Source: Gymnopus androsaceus JB14 (Eukaryota; Basidiomycota; Agaricomycetes; Agaricales; Omphalotaceae). From it: a stretch of DNA of 20,607 bases. Of the stretch, positions 1 to 9,452 are shown one piece after another; the first letter of the stretch is position 1, and each line of letters opens with the position of its first letter. The notes beneath the pieces are model-generated. The model saw only the letters and a list, made by a program, of their open reading frames with translations, was not told where the DNA came from and ran no database searches. Made by a program: the position numbers and the translations under genes. The DNA is taken from contig ML770034.1 of the NCBI GenBank assembly GCA_009733575.1, positions 1 to 20,607 on the forward strand. Reading direction: 5' to 3'.

Positions 1-93
1 AGGCCACTATCAACAGCAGAGTCTGTGCTTGGTTGTTTCAGTCCCTGGCTGATGCAAAAGCTGGTCTATGAATGTGGTTTTACCAGATGAAGG

Positions 94-454
94 TGTTGGA
101 ATATCAAAGGTAGATATATCTTATTGAACTATACATGGAATGCTTTCTCGTAGTCTCCACTTGTTTGTATCACCATCCCATGCACACTACTGCTATTGTC
201 TTGCAGACTCCACTCAGTCTCTCGCTGTATCCACTTGCTCTCTCATAGTACCCACTTCACCATATGGACAGTAGCCACAAGTATTCACGCAGTAGCCACC
301 TGCCCGATATATCATTGTACTTAGGACTGTATATAAGCTTAGGTACCATACCCTGTAATAACCTGTTGTCCCCCATCGTTCTGTGTGATCGCTACTACTA
401 AGTCCTGTGTGGACTTATTGCTGCTACTTCCTATTTAGGAATATAACTCTAATA
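94..454 (+). repeat. Putative 5' LTR of a Ty1/copia retrotransposon
   Basis: The start TGTTGGAATATC is typical of copia LTRs. The right border is placed at CTAATA just before GGTTATGGGC, the point where a primer-binding site would begin; a canonical end would be CTAACA, so one C-to-T change is inferred. A TATA box (TATATAA) lies at 330-336, as expected for the U3/R part of an LTR driving full-length RNA. Length is about 361 bp. Gag-like coding sequence on the + strand begins some 230 bp downstream, which supports the orientation. No second copy is seen near the 3' end of the element, because the element is truncated at about 7835. The exact borders are inferred. Confidence 0.6.
330..336 (+). 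promoter_or_regulatory. TATA box inside the putative LTR
   Basis: TATATAA lies about 120 bp before the predicted end of the LTR, in the place expected for the retrotransposon promoter. The call is positional and by motif only. Confidence 0.45.
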
Positions 455-472
455 GGTTATGGGCATTGGGCC
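455..472 (+). promoter_or_regulatory. Putative primer-binding site next to the LTR
   Basis: GGTTATGGGC immediately follows the inferred LTR end, where copia elements carry the tRNA complement that primes minus-strand synthesis. The priming tRNA was not identified. Confidence 0.35.
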
Positions 473-683
473 CTGGCCTTAACCATTGATGCATCATATT
501 GCTGTAACCCTTGTTCATGCCACCCAGGCCAACTCCACCACCTCTACAAACCCGACAGGAGATTAAAGCATTGGAACAAGCACCACCACCAGTAACTCGA
601 CAACGTTCCATAGCATCAGAACAAGCCAGCTCATTGAGTAGCAAAGCTGTAACACCATAGCAGAGATCAGCACCATTACCTCC

Positions 684-2110
684 CACAGACAATACTGTTT
701 CTTATAAAGGACACCCACACATTTTTGACATCAATGAATTACTCAACAGGTACAAAAACCAAACCACTGAAAGGTGGAGCCAGTGTGACAAACAACATTG
801 CTTAAACCAATATGATGTACCTTGGACAGGTAAACTAGCAAATTTTGCAAGACCCATTGCAAAAGAACAGGAGGAAATTTCCAGAACTCATTGACAACAT
901 ATTGCCGACAACGAAGACAACAACGAAGAGGATAATGAAGCACCTACTGCTCAGCCTATTGCATCATCCTCACAACAGCATACTCCCCTCCATCTCAATC
1001 ACCTGCACCAAAACACGAGCCAACCCCACCTACACCTCCACAACCATCTCCACAGGGCACTGCACCCCAATTTCCATATTCAAATCCAGAACCACCTTCT
1101 CCACTCAGATCCCCATCACCATCAGATCCAGGATCACCAGGCGCTTCAATTGCTGATTCTGACAACAACAACGAAATGTCTAAAGCAATAAAAGCCTTTG
1201 ATAAGGTTACAACCTTAAAGTCAGATGGATCAAACTGGGACACGTGGAAAACTCAAGTGGAATTCACAACCAGATTTATCGGCTACCAACAATATCTGGA
1301 ATGAAATCCACAACCTTCAAATGCAGAAGGAGCTGATGATGAGGATAGGGGAAAGAATAGTGATTTGCTTAATGCAATCATTGGCAGGTTATTGGATGGG
1401 ATATTCTGCAGGTATAGGCACTACAACAACACAAAGCAGTTGTGGGAAAATTTACTCGCTGATTATGATTCCAAAAACACTCTTACTGAATCATTTTTGC
1501 AAAGGCGACTTCACACCATGCAATGCATGGACCCATCCAAGGTCAATAAACATTTGGACGACATGATTAACATCCATGACAACCTCACAACTAGGGGAAT
1601 CAATATCAACAATGATATATTTGTCAACACCATTATGTCCTCTGCCCCTGACACCTTTAAAGCCACAATCAATGCCCTTGCTATTTTTGCCATTAAAAAC
1701 AAAAGCAAGCTCAATCCTGCTGAGCTTATTTCGACTATCCGCGCAGAAGGACTGGTCCATCAAATGCGACATGATCACAAGAAGGAATTGGCAAATTATG
1801 CCAGTAACAGGGGAAGAAGAGGTTTCCGAGGTCATGGAAATTCCTTTAGGGGAAATTCCCGAGGCAGAGGCAGAGGCTGCAGAGGATCAACAAGTCACCA
1901 GGACTCTGTTTGTTATTACTGTGGAGGAAAAGGACACTTCGGAAATCAATGTCCATTGGAGAAATGCAGTCAGGCCAACGAGGCCAAGGAGACAAAAGCT
2001 CCTAAGGAGAAGCAGAAGAAGAAGTTGGATGGAAACTGGAGAGATAGGCAAAAGAACAACAAAGTGGCATCCTCATCCATGATTGAGGAAGTACCAGAGT
2101 CATCATGGGC
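684..2110 (+). pseudogene. gag: Ty1/copia Gag polyprotein (degraded)
   Basis: Gag is the structural protein that packages retrotransposon RNA into particles. An N-terminal stretch is readable from about 688 (YKGHPHIFDINELLNRY) but ends at a TGA at 892-894. After a frame change near 970, a long frame runs from a proline/serine-rich segment through AIKAFDKVTTLKSDGSNW to the core, broken only by a TGA at 1302-1304. The core (LLNAIIGRLLDGIF, KQLWENLLADYDSK) matches the copia Gag (UBN2/retrotran_gag) type. An RG-rich RNA-binding segment (about 1805-1880) precedes a CCHC zinc knuckle, CYYCGGKGHFGNQC, at 1911-1952. A lysine-rich tail follows. The reading frame drifts without a recognisable family beyond about 2110. 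The true start is unknown. Family assignment is firm; the protein is not functional as read. Confidence 0.88.
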
Positions 2111-2416
2111 AGCAATCAAAATTCCCGCTAAGCATTCCCTCTTTGGTGTCATATTTGAATTTGAAGGAAGGAAAGAGATTAACATTGATATATACTTTTT
2201 CATCCTCTTCATCATTAAGAGTAAAAGGTGGCGGAGTGTCAACTTTGATGTTCTGCACTATGCAGCTTTGATCGCTCAGCAATGAAAGAGCTAATTCAAA
2301 TTTATCAGCTATTTCGGAAAAATTGAAAACAAGATTCCCATGTGATCATGCTTATGCTGCAGCCCACAGTTATGGAGCACCCTTCTATGTCCAGACACTC
2401 CCAACACACTTGTATC
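2111..2416 (+). pseudogene. Degraded protease zone of the copia element
   Basis: In copia order, an aspartic protease should lie between Gag and integrase. The frame of Gag stays open to a stop at 2283-2285 but the sequence there is low-complexity and hydrophobic. No DSG active-site motif is readable in any + frame. Fragments such as MKELIQIYQLFRK follow near 2284 before further stops. The zone is shorter than a normal protease plus linker, so a deletion together with point decay is likely. Identity comes from position alone. Confidence 0.4.
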
Positions 2417-3047
2417 ACTGGGAAAACTCGACAATGATGGTTACGCCATCCACACCGCAAATGGTAAAATGATGATCAGAGATCACCAGGGGAAGCTCGT
2501 GGGAGTTATCCCAAAGACTAATGGACTATACCAGATCTCATTGAGGGAACACGCTTATTCAACTAAGATTGGCAGATTGGTATCTCTTTACAAGGCACAC
2601 TGCATCTTAGGTTACCTCAACTATGCTTATGTGAAGCATATGTTCTGAGACAACCAGGTTTGTGGAATTGGATTGGATCTGAAACAAATGGACAGACCAG
2701 AATGCTGTGCTTGTATGCTTGGGAAAGCATCCAGGTATCCTATTTCTCAGGTGCAATCATCTCCCTGTGCAGAAAAATTTGGAGACATTTTCCACATGGA
2801 CGTGTGGGGACCAGCACAAGTCAGGACAGTAAACCATTGCACTTACACACTGACTCTAGTTGGTGAAGCAACTGATTGGTTGGAGGAACCCCAAATGAAG
2901 TCAAAGGACAAGTCATCCACACAGTACGTGGTTCTCCAAACAGGTCTCCAAACACAATACAGCACAACTGTTAAAGTTCTCCACTCTGATCGAGGGGGAG
3001 AATTTCTCAGTAATGAATTCACGGCATATCTGGAACATATTGGGACA
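2417..3047 (+). pseudogene. Ty1/copia integrase, N-terminal half (interrupted)
   Basis: Integrase inserts the cDNA into the genome. A frame from about 2417 reads through the pre-integrase zinc-binding region (RLVSLYKAHCILGYLNYAY, then CCACMLGK) into the core. One zinc-site histidine of the usual GHLN block appears as tyrosine (GYLN). A TGA at 2646-2648 sits where arginine is expected. The first catalytic aspartate is in FHMDVWGPA and the second in LHSDRGGEF, near 2980-3003. The domain stops at YLEHIG (about 3047). The catalytic glutamate region resumes more than 2.3 kb away at about 5405, so the D,D(35)E core has been split by an insertion. Confidence 0.88.
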
Positions 3048-3366
3048 TGATGACGTCTCACAGTGATACACTGATTTTTTGGCTAAGGCTAGAACTGCGC
3101 AGAACCAATAATCCTAGGTTCTGTTTGTAACCAAACATGGTCAATAAGAGAACTATAGTGAGCCTGAGCTGATAGTTAAAATCTACCGAGGACCTATTCT
3201 ACCCAAGAGGTTGCAGAGTAATGGTACGCGCAATGGTACCATACTTAACTTTGTGAATGCACCTCAATCAAAGTCCTATGTGTGGTATAGTGTAGCAAGG
3301 CAAGCTTGTTGGATAACAAGTTGCTGACCAAGGCAGATAAACAAGCCCACATACCAGTTATACTAG

Positions 3367-3770
3367 GCTAGGTCATCAAAGGATATACCCAAGGGATTGA
3401 AGTCTTAACAAGGCATTGCTTCCGCAATTAGCTCACTGAGGAGTCTATACAACACACAAGTTTATTAAACAAAGCAAGGTGGACCGAGATGAGGAAGTAC
3501 CATAATGGGTGCCCTCAAAGTTGATGCTCGTTGGAAAGCACCCAGGCAGATAGCCGTGGCAATCCAATGCTAGGTCATCAAAGGATATACCCAAGGGATT
3601 GAAGTCTTAACAAGGCATTGCTTCCGCAATTAGCTCACCGAGGAGTCTACATGACACTCAAGTTTATTAAACAAAGCAAGGTGGACCGAGATGAGGAAGT
3701 ACCAAAATGGGTGCCCTCAAAGTTGACGCTTGTTGGAAAGCACCCAGGCAGATAGCCATGGCAATCCAAT
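3367..3770 (+). repeat. Two tandem copies of a 202-bp unit
   Basis: Copy 1 (3367-3568) and copy 2 (3569-3770) begin with GCTAGGTCATCAAAGG and agree at nearly every base. They differ by a handful of substitutions, for example CTCACTGAGG versus CTCACCGAGG and CCATAATGGG versus CCAAAATGGG. The high identity points to a duplication younger than the surrounding element. No open frame runs through both copies. Confidence 0.95.
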
Positions 3771-3809
3771 GCAGCCACATGACCCACTTGCTGTAGCTAC
3801 TTCTAGAGC

Positions 3810-4094
3810 ATGGAAGGACCAAGGAACATTTCTATCCAAGCTTTAGCATTTTACCAAGATCCATATGCTACCATGCATCTATACTCAAGACTGCACGGTA
3901 CTAGGGATAATAACCAGTTTCCCATTGGCAAGGAAAAACATAGAAATACTTCTAAGGGCTGTTCTGCTAAAGGAACTGGTGAGTCTTGTAAAAGGGCAAA
4001 TGACTTGAGTCAATTCAGACCAAAAATCCCAAAAGTCAATCCAATTGAGGAAGACAAACGAACGAGGCAGGGAAATGTCGAGGCAAAACCATAG
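3810..4094 (+). CDS. Unrecognised 94-codon open frame in the nested insertion
   Basis: An ATG-started frame of 94 residues lies just downstream of the tandem 202-bp repeats. Its product is basic and polar, with many Lys, Arg, Asn and Ser, and ends in KRTRQGNVEAKP. No catalytic motif, signal peptide or membrane segment is visible and I do not recognise a family. A purine-rich run (GAACGAGGCAGGGAAA, 4060-4075) overlaps its 3' end and is followed by an LTR-like start. One reading is the tail of a retrotransposon polyprotein ending at a polypurine tract; a chance frame is equally possible. Confidence 0.2.
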   Translation: MEGPRNISIQALAFYQDPYATMHLYSRLHGTRDNNQFPIGKEKHRNTSKGCSAKGTGESCKRANDLSQFRPKIPKVNPIEEDKRTRQGNVEAKP

Positions 4095-4275
4095 TATACA
4101 CACATATATGGACATTATTTATCTTTTTCTATTTTACTTACTCTGTTTCATCCTATCTCACTCAGTTTCTCTCATTTTCCTATTTTATTATATCTTGCTC
4201 AGTATATAAGGGTAGCTATTCTATCTCGGAATAACAAGTTAGACTTGATACCTGAAATACAGTTCTGTCTTAGGA
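4060..4275 (+). repeat. Possible polypurine tract and LTR-like promoter segment
   Basis: A 16-base purine-rich run at 4060-4075 is followed directly by TGTCGAGG, which has the TG start expected of an LTR. A TATA box (TATATAA) lies at 4203-4209 after a pyrimidine-rich stretch. No matching second LTR and no clear CA end were found, so this remains a suggestion. It would make part of the nested insertion a remnant of another LTR retrotransposon. Confidence 0.3.
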
Positions 4276-4925
4276 CCTGTAGTGATTCATACATGCTCAG
4301 ATGCATCTGCATCGTCCTCTGCAACCTTTGAAATGGGTGGCCTTCTTGTAACCTTGATAATACTGAGGCTGTTCATTCTACTTCCCGGCTATTAAGTTCA
4401 GCATTCCTGGTTTTCATCTCGAAGAGAGGTCACATCAGTCTTAGGAATGCAGGTGGAGCCTAATGTGCACACCTTGATGAGCCCATTGTTGATTAGGAAG
4501 GTCTTGGACCCAAGTGTTGGCTTGGTCTAGTTTTAGGGAGGAAGCTTCTCGGAGTGTTACCTAGCTTTACCAACAGATTCTACCCCTTGCCCACTCTTCA
4601 CTGAGTGTGTTAAAAAAACACCTACTCAAGTGACTTGCGCAGTGGTCGTATAAGCTTGTTAGGTAACTTGCAGGATTCCCTGAGAGTTGGAGTATCATTG
4701 CGCAGCAATGTAAAGGCTCCTGAGATATGCAAAGTTGTTTGTTGAGTCGGTGTAATTGACCCGGGCTTTGGTGTTTGCTTTCCCCTTGATTAGTTCAGCA
4801 CATCATTGTACATTAGTTGGCTTTTCAAAACCTCCCTCCAAATATAAACCTTGTTCATCTTGCACTGTCTGTGCCAACTGTCAAGTGCTTTTCTCTTTGA
4901 ATCCACCTGTAGCTGTAGTTCTAAT

Positions 4926-5283
4926 GGATTAGATTGTGACAATAGTCCTAAGTGGTTAATGCGTTAAATCAGGACTGCTGTCGGAAATTGTGGCAGTGCT
5001 AAAATCTGCTATTGACCCAATTAGGGTATCAAAACATTGCCAAACATTGGTAAGCATAGGTTAGGGTTAGGGTGTTGGTCAGGGTTGGGCTTAGGTCTGG
5101 GGTGGTCTGACAAATCCAAGGGGGGTGTCAGTTTTTTCCCACAGGTCCTTGTTCTCTCTGTATAAGCCTTTTAAGTTTGAGTCACATGACCATGAGCCAT
5201 ATACAGCTAGTAGTATATTTTGGCTGATCCGACAGCAGTCCTGATTTAATGCATTAACCACTTAGGACTGTTGTCAAGGATTA
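4926..5283. mobile_element. MITE-like element with 48-bp terminal inverted repeats
   Basis: Bases 4938-4985 and 5228-5275 are reverse complements over 48 bp with very few mismatches. The interior (about 240 bp) codes for nothing and contains TTAGGGTTAGGG near 5062. The sequence GGATTA occurs just outside both arms (4926-4931 and 5278-5283) and may be a 6-bp target duplication. It lies inside the larger insertion, so it is nested at a second level within the copia element. The transposase family is not identifiable from the sequence alone. Confidence 0.8.
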
Positions 5284-5404
5284 ATGCATTAAAGTTACAG
5301 CATCCACTGTCGAATCAACTAGTAGTCGAGGGAACCTTTGACAACCTCCTTCCTTGCATTAAATTAAACCTTTTGGATTGTATCTGATTGGGGTGATTGT
5401 TGTT

Positions 5405-5705
5405 TGGTTGGTATTCATATCCAGCACAAATCTAACTCATCAATGGTACAGGACACCCCAGAACACAATGGTACAGTGGAATGCACACATTGAACATTAC
5501 TTAATGCAGTTTAAAGTCTTTTGATCTCATCAGGACTCCCAAAATAGCTTTGGGGATTCATGATGAAATATGCGGTATATGTTTGGAACAGGATGCCGAA
5601 GAAAGCCATTGGAATGGCCACTCCATACAAGAAACGGTTTGGTATTAAACCAGATATTACTAATCTTTGCATCTTTGGCAGCATTGTTTATGTCAAACAT
5701 GTCAA
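5405..5705 (+). pseudogene. Ty1/copia integrase, C-terminal half (resumed)
   Basis: This stretch continues the integrase core after the nested insertion. It reads QDTPEHNGTVECTH, holding the catalytic glutamate, then LWGFMMKYAVYVWNRMPKK and ATPYKKRFGIKPDITNL, the usual copia integrase C-terminal blocks, and ends at FGSIVYVK. Three stops interrupt it: TGA at 5491-5493, where arginine is expected (compatible with CGA to TGA), TAA shortly after, and TAG before LWG. About 25 residues that normally bridge to the linker before RT are missing and replaced by foreign sequence. Confidence 0.85.
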
Positions 5706-6248
5706 ACAAAGTTTATAAGTAAAGTATCCTCAGCATGACACAAGAATAAGGTGTCAAAAAGACTCTTTATATTAAAGAAATAAGTACCTGTCAAACAAAG
5801 TTTATAAGTAAAGTATCTAATAAACTAGTTAGCTTTGTAAGATGACAAGTAATAAGAAGATACTCACCCTCAGCATGACACAAGAATAAGGTGTCGAAAA
5901 GACTGAGGGCAAGGATCCTGGAAGGTAGGTTTATATGTAAAATGTCCGTAACAACCGATCTAGCGCAGCAGGTCGGTCATACCAAATATGTAGTAAGGTT
6001 GAAATAAAATAGTGAAACAAGGAGAGGAAACATTCAGTATTACGTGTATGAGAAATGAAACATAGAGACATGGAAAATCGGAATAGGAAAAGGAAAAACT
6101 CATGGTATATTCAACCAGAGACTGGGATCTCCGGTGGGACTCGATCACTAACTTACGCTTTGACCGGCTATCTTTAACAAAACAAGAAAAGGAACCCAGC
6201 AAATTGGAACCATAGGCCCAGGAAGGATGCTGGATAGGACTCAAACCT
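5700..6248. mobile_element. Second insertion, between integrase and reverse transcriptase
   Basis: Copia coding ends at VYVK (about 5705) and resumes at SNGHYIYWPTRHTVT (about 6250). The inserted DNA contains two interleaved direct repeats: GTCAAACAAAGTTTATAAGT at about 5700 and 5790, and CTCAGCATGACACAAGAATA at about 5730 and 5871. This suggests a local duplication or two related elements. A tRNA-like A box lies in its second half (see separate entry). No convincing coding sequence was seen. Confidence 0.6.
5945..6245 (+). mobile_element. Possible tRNA-derived SINE remnant
   Basis: TAGCGCAGCAGG at about 5961-5972 fits the RNA polymerase III A-box consensus TRGCNNAGYNGG exactly and is followed by GTCGGTCATACC. 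A B-box-like GGACTCGATCA lies about 170 bp downstream (6137) and a weaker GGACTCAAACC near 6237. The A-to-B spacing is too long for a tRNA gene, so a damaged SINE is more likely than a tRNA. No tRNA fold could be drawn. Weak call. Confidence 0.22.
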
Positions 6249-7835
6249 GAATCAAATGGTCACTACATCTACTGGCCAACACGTCACACTGTCACAATGG
6301 AGAGGAACGTAGTTTTCTCTGACAGGCAGATCCAACCCATTGAAGGGGAGGCTGGAAATTTGGGAAATTTAGAAATACCAGTCACCGAGTCAGAACAGCC
6401 TGTCATACCAGTTCCAGAAGAAATTGCCGAACCAATTGCATCAGATGAAGTATCTGGCAAATGAGTCAGACAACCCACCAAGAGGATCAGGGACATCATT
6501 GAAGGACTTGGAGAAGGAAGTGATGAGTTGCAACATCTCACCGCATCTCTAGGTCAGGTAACATCAGAAATCAAATCTGATCCTTTATCTGTTGCAGAAG
6601 CTATGTGATGACCTGACAGCTCCAAATGGTATGATGCCACAAAGGATGAAATCTCCAGACTCCAGGAGCGTGGAACCTATACAATTGTCACTCCACCTCC
6701 AGATGCAAGTATTCTCACATCCAAATGGGTCTATTGGACCAAGAAGGATGAACGAGGTCACATTACAGGACACCGAGCTCGTCTTGTTGTATGTGGATTT
6801 AATCAGATCCCAGACATTGACTACTTCCTAGACAAAACCTTCGCATCTGTCACAAAACCTGCATCAGCCCATGCTATACTCAGCATTGGAGCTGAGAAGA
6901 GCATGATTATTCACCAAATGGATGTGAAATCTGCTTACCTTTACGGGAAATTAGACAACAACAAGTGTATTTTTATAAAGGCACCTCCAGGCATTGATAT
7001 AGGGGTAAAACCAGGTCAAACTTTATAGCTTAACCTCACACTTTATGGACTTAAACAAGCCAGTTGACAATGGTACATGTGATTCAGGGAAATCATGACC
7101 CAACTAGGGTTTAAACAGTCTGATTTTGATCATGCTGTTTTCTATTGCACTAATCCCTTCACCATGATTTTTATACATGTTGATGACATGACATTGGATA
7201 CTGAAACCCTGAGCATCATGGAGAAACTGAAGAAAGATATTGGGGCTATAATCAAAGTTGTTGATTTCGGAGAAATCCATTGGCTACTTGGGATCAAGAT
7301 CCAAAGATCTCTCCATAGTAGGATGATTCACTTATCCCAGTGGTCATACATTGACGCCATACTCTCTCGCTATGGATTCTCAGATATAAAGCCACTCTCT
7401 ATTCCCTTTAATCCCCACATCCACCTCACCAAAGACCAATCACCCAAAACGGTCAAGGATATTGCTTTTATGTGCAACAAACCCTACAGAGAGGCCCTTG
7501 GTGCTCTCCAGTACTTATCTGTTGCTACAAGACCTGACATCATGTATGCAGTCTCTATCCTTGCTTGCTTTTCATAAAACCCCAGCATCACTCATTGGAA
7601 TGGTGTACACTGTGTTTACGCCTATCTCAAATCCACCCAAGACTTTTGGCTCAGTACAAGCACTCAGGAGACAGTCCAAGGCTACACGGATGCGGATGGT
7701 ATGTCCCAAGAGGACCGACATGCTATTTCCAGGTACATTTTTATGTTGAATGGCAGAGCAGTATCTTGGTTGTTGAAACGACAGGATACCATTTCTTTAT
7801 CTACCATGGAAGCTGAGTATATTGCTTTGACCCAT
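6249..7835 (+). pseudogene. Ty1/copia reverse transcriptase and RNase H (truncated)
   Basis: This part of Pol copies the element RNA into cDNA and degrades the template. After a linker (TVTMERNVVFSDRQIQP) the RT reads through SKWVYWTKKDERGHITGHRA, HQMDVKSAYLYGKL, LTLYGLKQAS and the catalytic FIHVDDM at about 7173-7190. FGEIHWLLGIKI and ALGALQYLSVATRPDIMYAV follow. RNase H is recognisable by YTDADGM and LSTMEAEYIALTH. Stops include TAG at 7026-7028 and TGA at 7065-7067 and 7080-7082; both TGAs fall where copia RTs normally carry arginine. Frame changes occur near 6465, 6605, 7025 and 7575. Copia similarity ends abruptly after ALTH (7835), so the RNase H C-terminus and the 3' LTR are missing. 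Not functional. Confidence 0.92.
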
Positions 7836-8125
7836 CAGGTGTATTTCAATGTTTTGCCACTAATATGTTTGGCCTGTACAGGGATACCCTTGATACCCTC
7901 TTTGCTTCCAACTCCAAGCTAGTCAATTGGTTCCTGAATAGCATGTTTGCAATGGGACCTTTCACCATTGTCTGGCCTCATACTGATGACTACAACCTAG
8001 CTTTTGGTTGGTGTGCAATTACAGCCCTCAGCACTTTGATCCAGATTGCAGAGGACATCTCATCCTCTGGCACCAGTGGTTGTGAAACCTATGCATTGTA
8101 TCTGGACAAATTTCCTAATGTGGAC
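7836..8125 (+). pseudogene. Fragment resembling a 2-oxoglutarate/Fe(II) dioxygenase (TET/JBP-like?)
   Basis: Directly after the broken RNase H, a new frame reads NMFGLYRDTLDTLF, then VWPHTDDYNLAFGWCAITAL. After a one-base frame change near 8030 it continues HFDPDCRGHLILW (to about 8070). The HTD triplet (7979-7987) has the spacing of the HxD iron-binding motif of 2OG/Fe(II) dioxygenases, followed by a GWCAITAL strand and an FDP..GHL turn. Agaricomycetes carry many genes with this layout, and TET/JBP-type members are known to be expanded there alongside DNA transposons. Family members catalyse oxidation of methylated bases or other substrates. The distal iron histidine and the 2OG-binding arginine are not present, and the rest is lost. 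The superfamily call is moderate; the TET/JBP assignment is from memory of family pattern only. Confidence 0.42.
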
Positions 8126-8169
8126 AGTAGATATTTACTGCTTCCTACTGAATTCTGCAATTTATAATA

Positions 8170-9216
8170 CTTATGCTTAATATAGAGATGTCAAAGCATT
8201 GAATTGCAATAATTTGATGCATGAGGCTTTGTCAATACTAAGGATGTTCTTGCACTAAATGAATTAAGAGTATGAGTCATTGTGTGTCCAGGAATTGATG
8301 GTTGAGACACTAATTGATGATGAAGTGAATGTTATTGTACTCTTGAGTTAAAGTTTTCTGCCTCTGATCTCTCTCCTGCTCATCTTTCACTCTCCAACTC
8401 AATCCTTCCTTCCATCTTATTCATCATGGTAGCTGCCCTTGCATACCGTCAATTCATGCCACACCACTCAACTGATTCCATCCCCGAGTCTTTCGCCTTC
8501 CAATTTCCCCATTTCTCTCCAACTTGATCCTTGCAACCATTGAGGAAGTGCTGCCGCAACTTTCTTGTGTGACCACTGGTCAAGGCAAGGCTGATCTCTG
8601 CTGTAGACGGTCCCGGATTCCTATAACCTTTCTTCAAGACGGATTATGTGGTGAAGGTTGGAACAATGGTGAACATTCCTTGATGTAAAGGGCAGTGGAA
8701 TGTGGAGTGCTACAATCCACTTAGGGTGTGGTACAACCTGGTATGGTGTCCAAATTCTCATCGCGCCAGTGAGTTTCCCTTATATGTATCTCATTTTTTA
8801 CTTAATGGGTGACAGAGGCCATCACACATATCCTGTTAGAGATGCACTGTCTCAATAGACCAAAACATGTTTGTTTGACTTGTAAGTGGTTTCATTTTGG
8901 GTTTCATTTTTTGACCCAGTTATCTCAGGTGGCAAGTGCCATTGCAAAAAATTCACGTTCAATGGAACAAGACAGGAGATTTTGAGATGCATTCGATGCA
9001 TTTTTCTTAGGGCTCGTTTGATGTGAATATGGGTTTAGTTAATATAAATAAAATCAATTGTACACTGCTATATTGTATATTGGAAATATTCAGACTTTAA
9101 ATTATTGTCTCAATCTTGTAGAGTAGTACTTGTATTGAATGATTGAAAAAATAGTAATAACCCTCACAGTGTGCTTCGCCCAGACGAAATGGAGGGACGG
9201 TATAGACAGGAAATAA
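8170..9216. other. About 1 kb without a recognisable gene
   Basis: Only short frames occur, the longest about 62 codons, with no family motif. The stretch 8380-8660 is somewhat pyrimidine-rich on the + strand and reads for 30-40 residues in more than one frame, but nothing was recognised. No terminal repeats were noticed. Confidence 0.5.
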
Positions 9217-9452
9217 GCACTACCTCCCCAGAAAAAGTGCAAGGAGGGGAAGTAGTCCAGATGGGAAACAAAGCTTGGGAGGTAGTAATTATTTACTACC
9301 TCCCCAGATGTTGAAACAAGAAGCTCGGGAGGTAGTAAATAATTACTACCTCCCCAGAAAAAGCACATGGAGGTTGGTAGTAATTATTTACTACTTTCCC
9401 AAATGGCAAAACAAAGCTCGGGAGGTAGTGAATAATTACTACCCTCCCGAGC
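9217..9452. repeat. Array of four hairpins, alternating orientation
   Basis: Four near-palindromes built on GGGAGGTAGTAA/TTACTACCTCCC recur every 45-50 bp at 9277-9304, 9327-9354, about 9371-9400 and 9416-9452. The first two have perfect 12-bp arms with 4-base loops TTAT and ATAA, which are reverse complements, so successive units point in opposite directions. Units 3 and 4 are slightly decayed but continue the alternation (TTAT, then AATAA). The linkers share words such as AAACAAAGCT and CCCCAGAAAAAG. The array could be a foldback or MITE relic, or a structured locus. No coding potential. Confidence 0.85.

Larger units (their letters stand above)
3048..5408. mobile_element. Nested insertion splitting the copia integrase
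   Basis: Integrase coding reads YLEHIG up to 3047 and resumes as IHIQHKSNSSMVQDTPEHNG from about 5408. Read across the gap, the two parts continue one domain. Both edges end in the bases TTGG (left about 3043-3047, right about 5406-5410), which may be a short target duplication. No clear TG...CA ends or terminal inverted repeats were found at the two borders. The interior carries a 202-bp tandem duplication, an LTR-like segment and a small inverted-repeat element, so it is probably itself a composite. About 3048-3366 and 4280-4920 hold nothing I recognise. Confidence 0.75.

Noticed and set aside
5945..6000. tRNA gene at the A-box match
   Set aside because: No acceptor or anticodon stems could be paired and the B-box-like sequence is about 170 bp away.
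5960..6244. 94-codon minus-strand frame within the second insertion
   Set aside because: Low-complexity Ser/Phe-rich product with no motif, overlapping a possible SINE.
8160..9210. 3' LTR of the copia element
   Set aside because: I looked for the 5' LTR start TGTTGGAATATC and its TATA region downstream of the RNase H and saw no match; the element is truncated.
9217..9452. CRISPR-like array (repeats spaced by about 20 bp)
   Set aside because: The repeats are palindromes in alternating orientation with related linkers and the context is eukaryotic; no cas genes.
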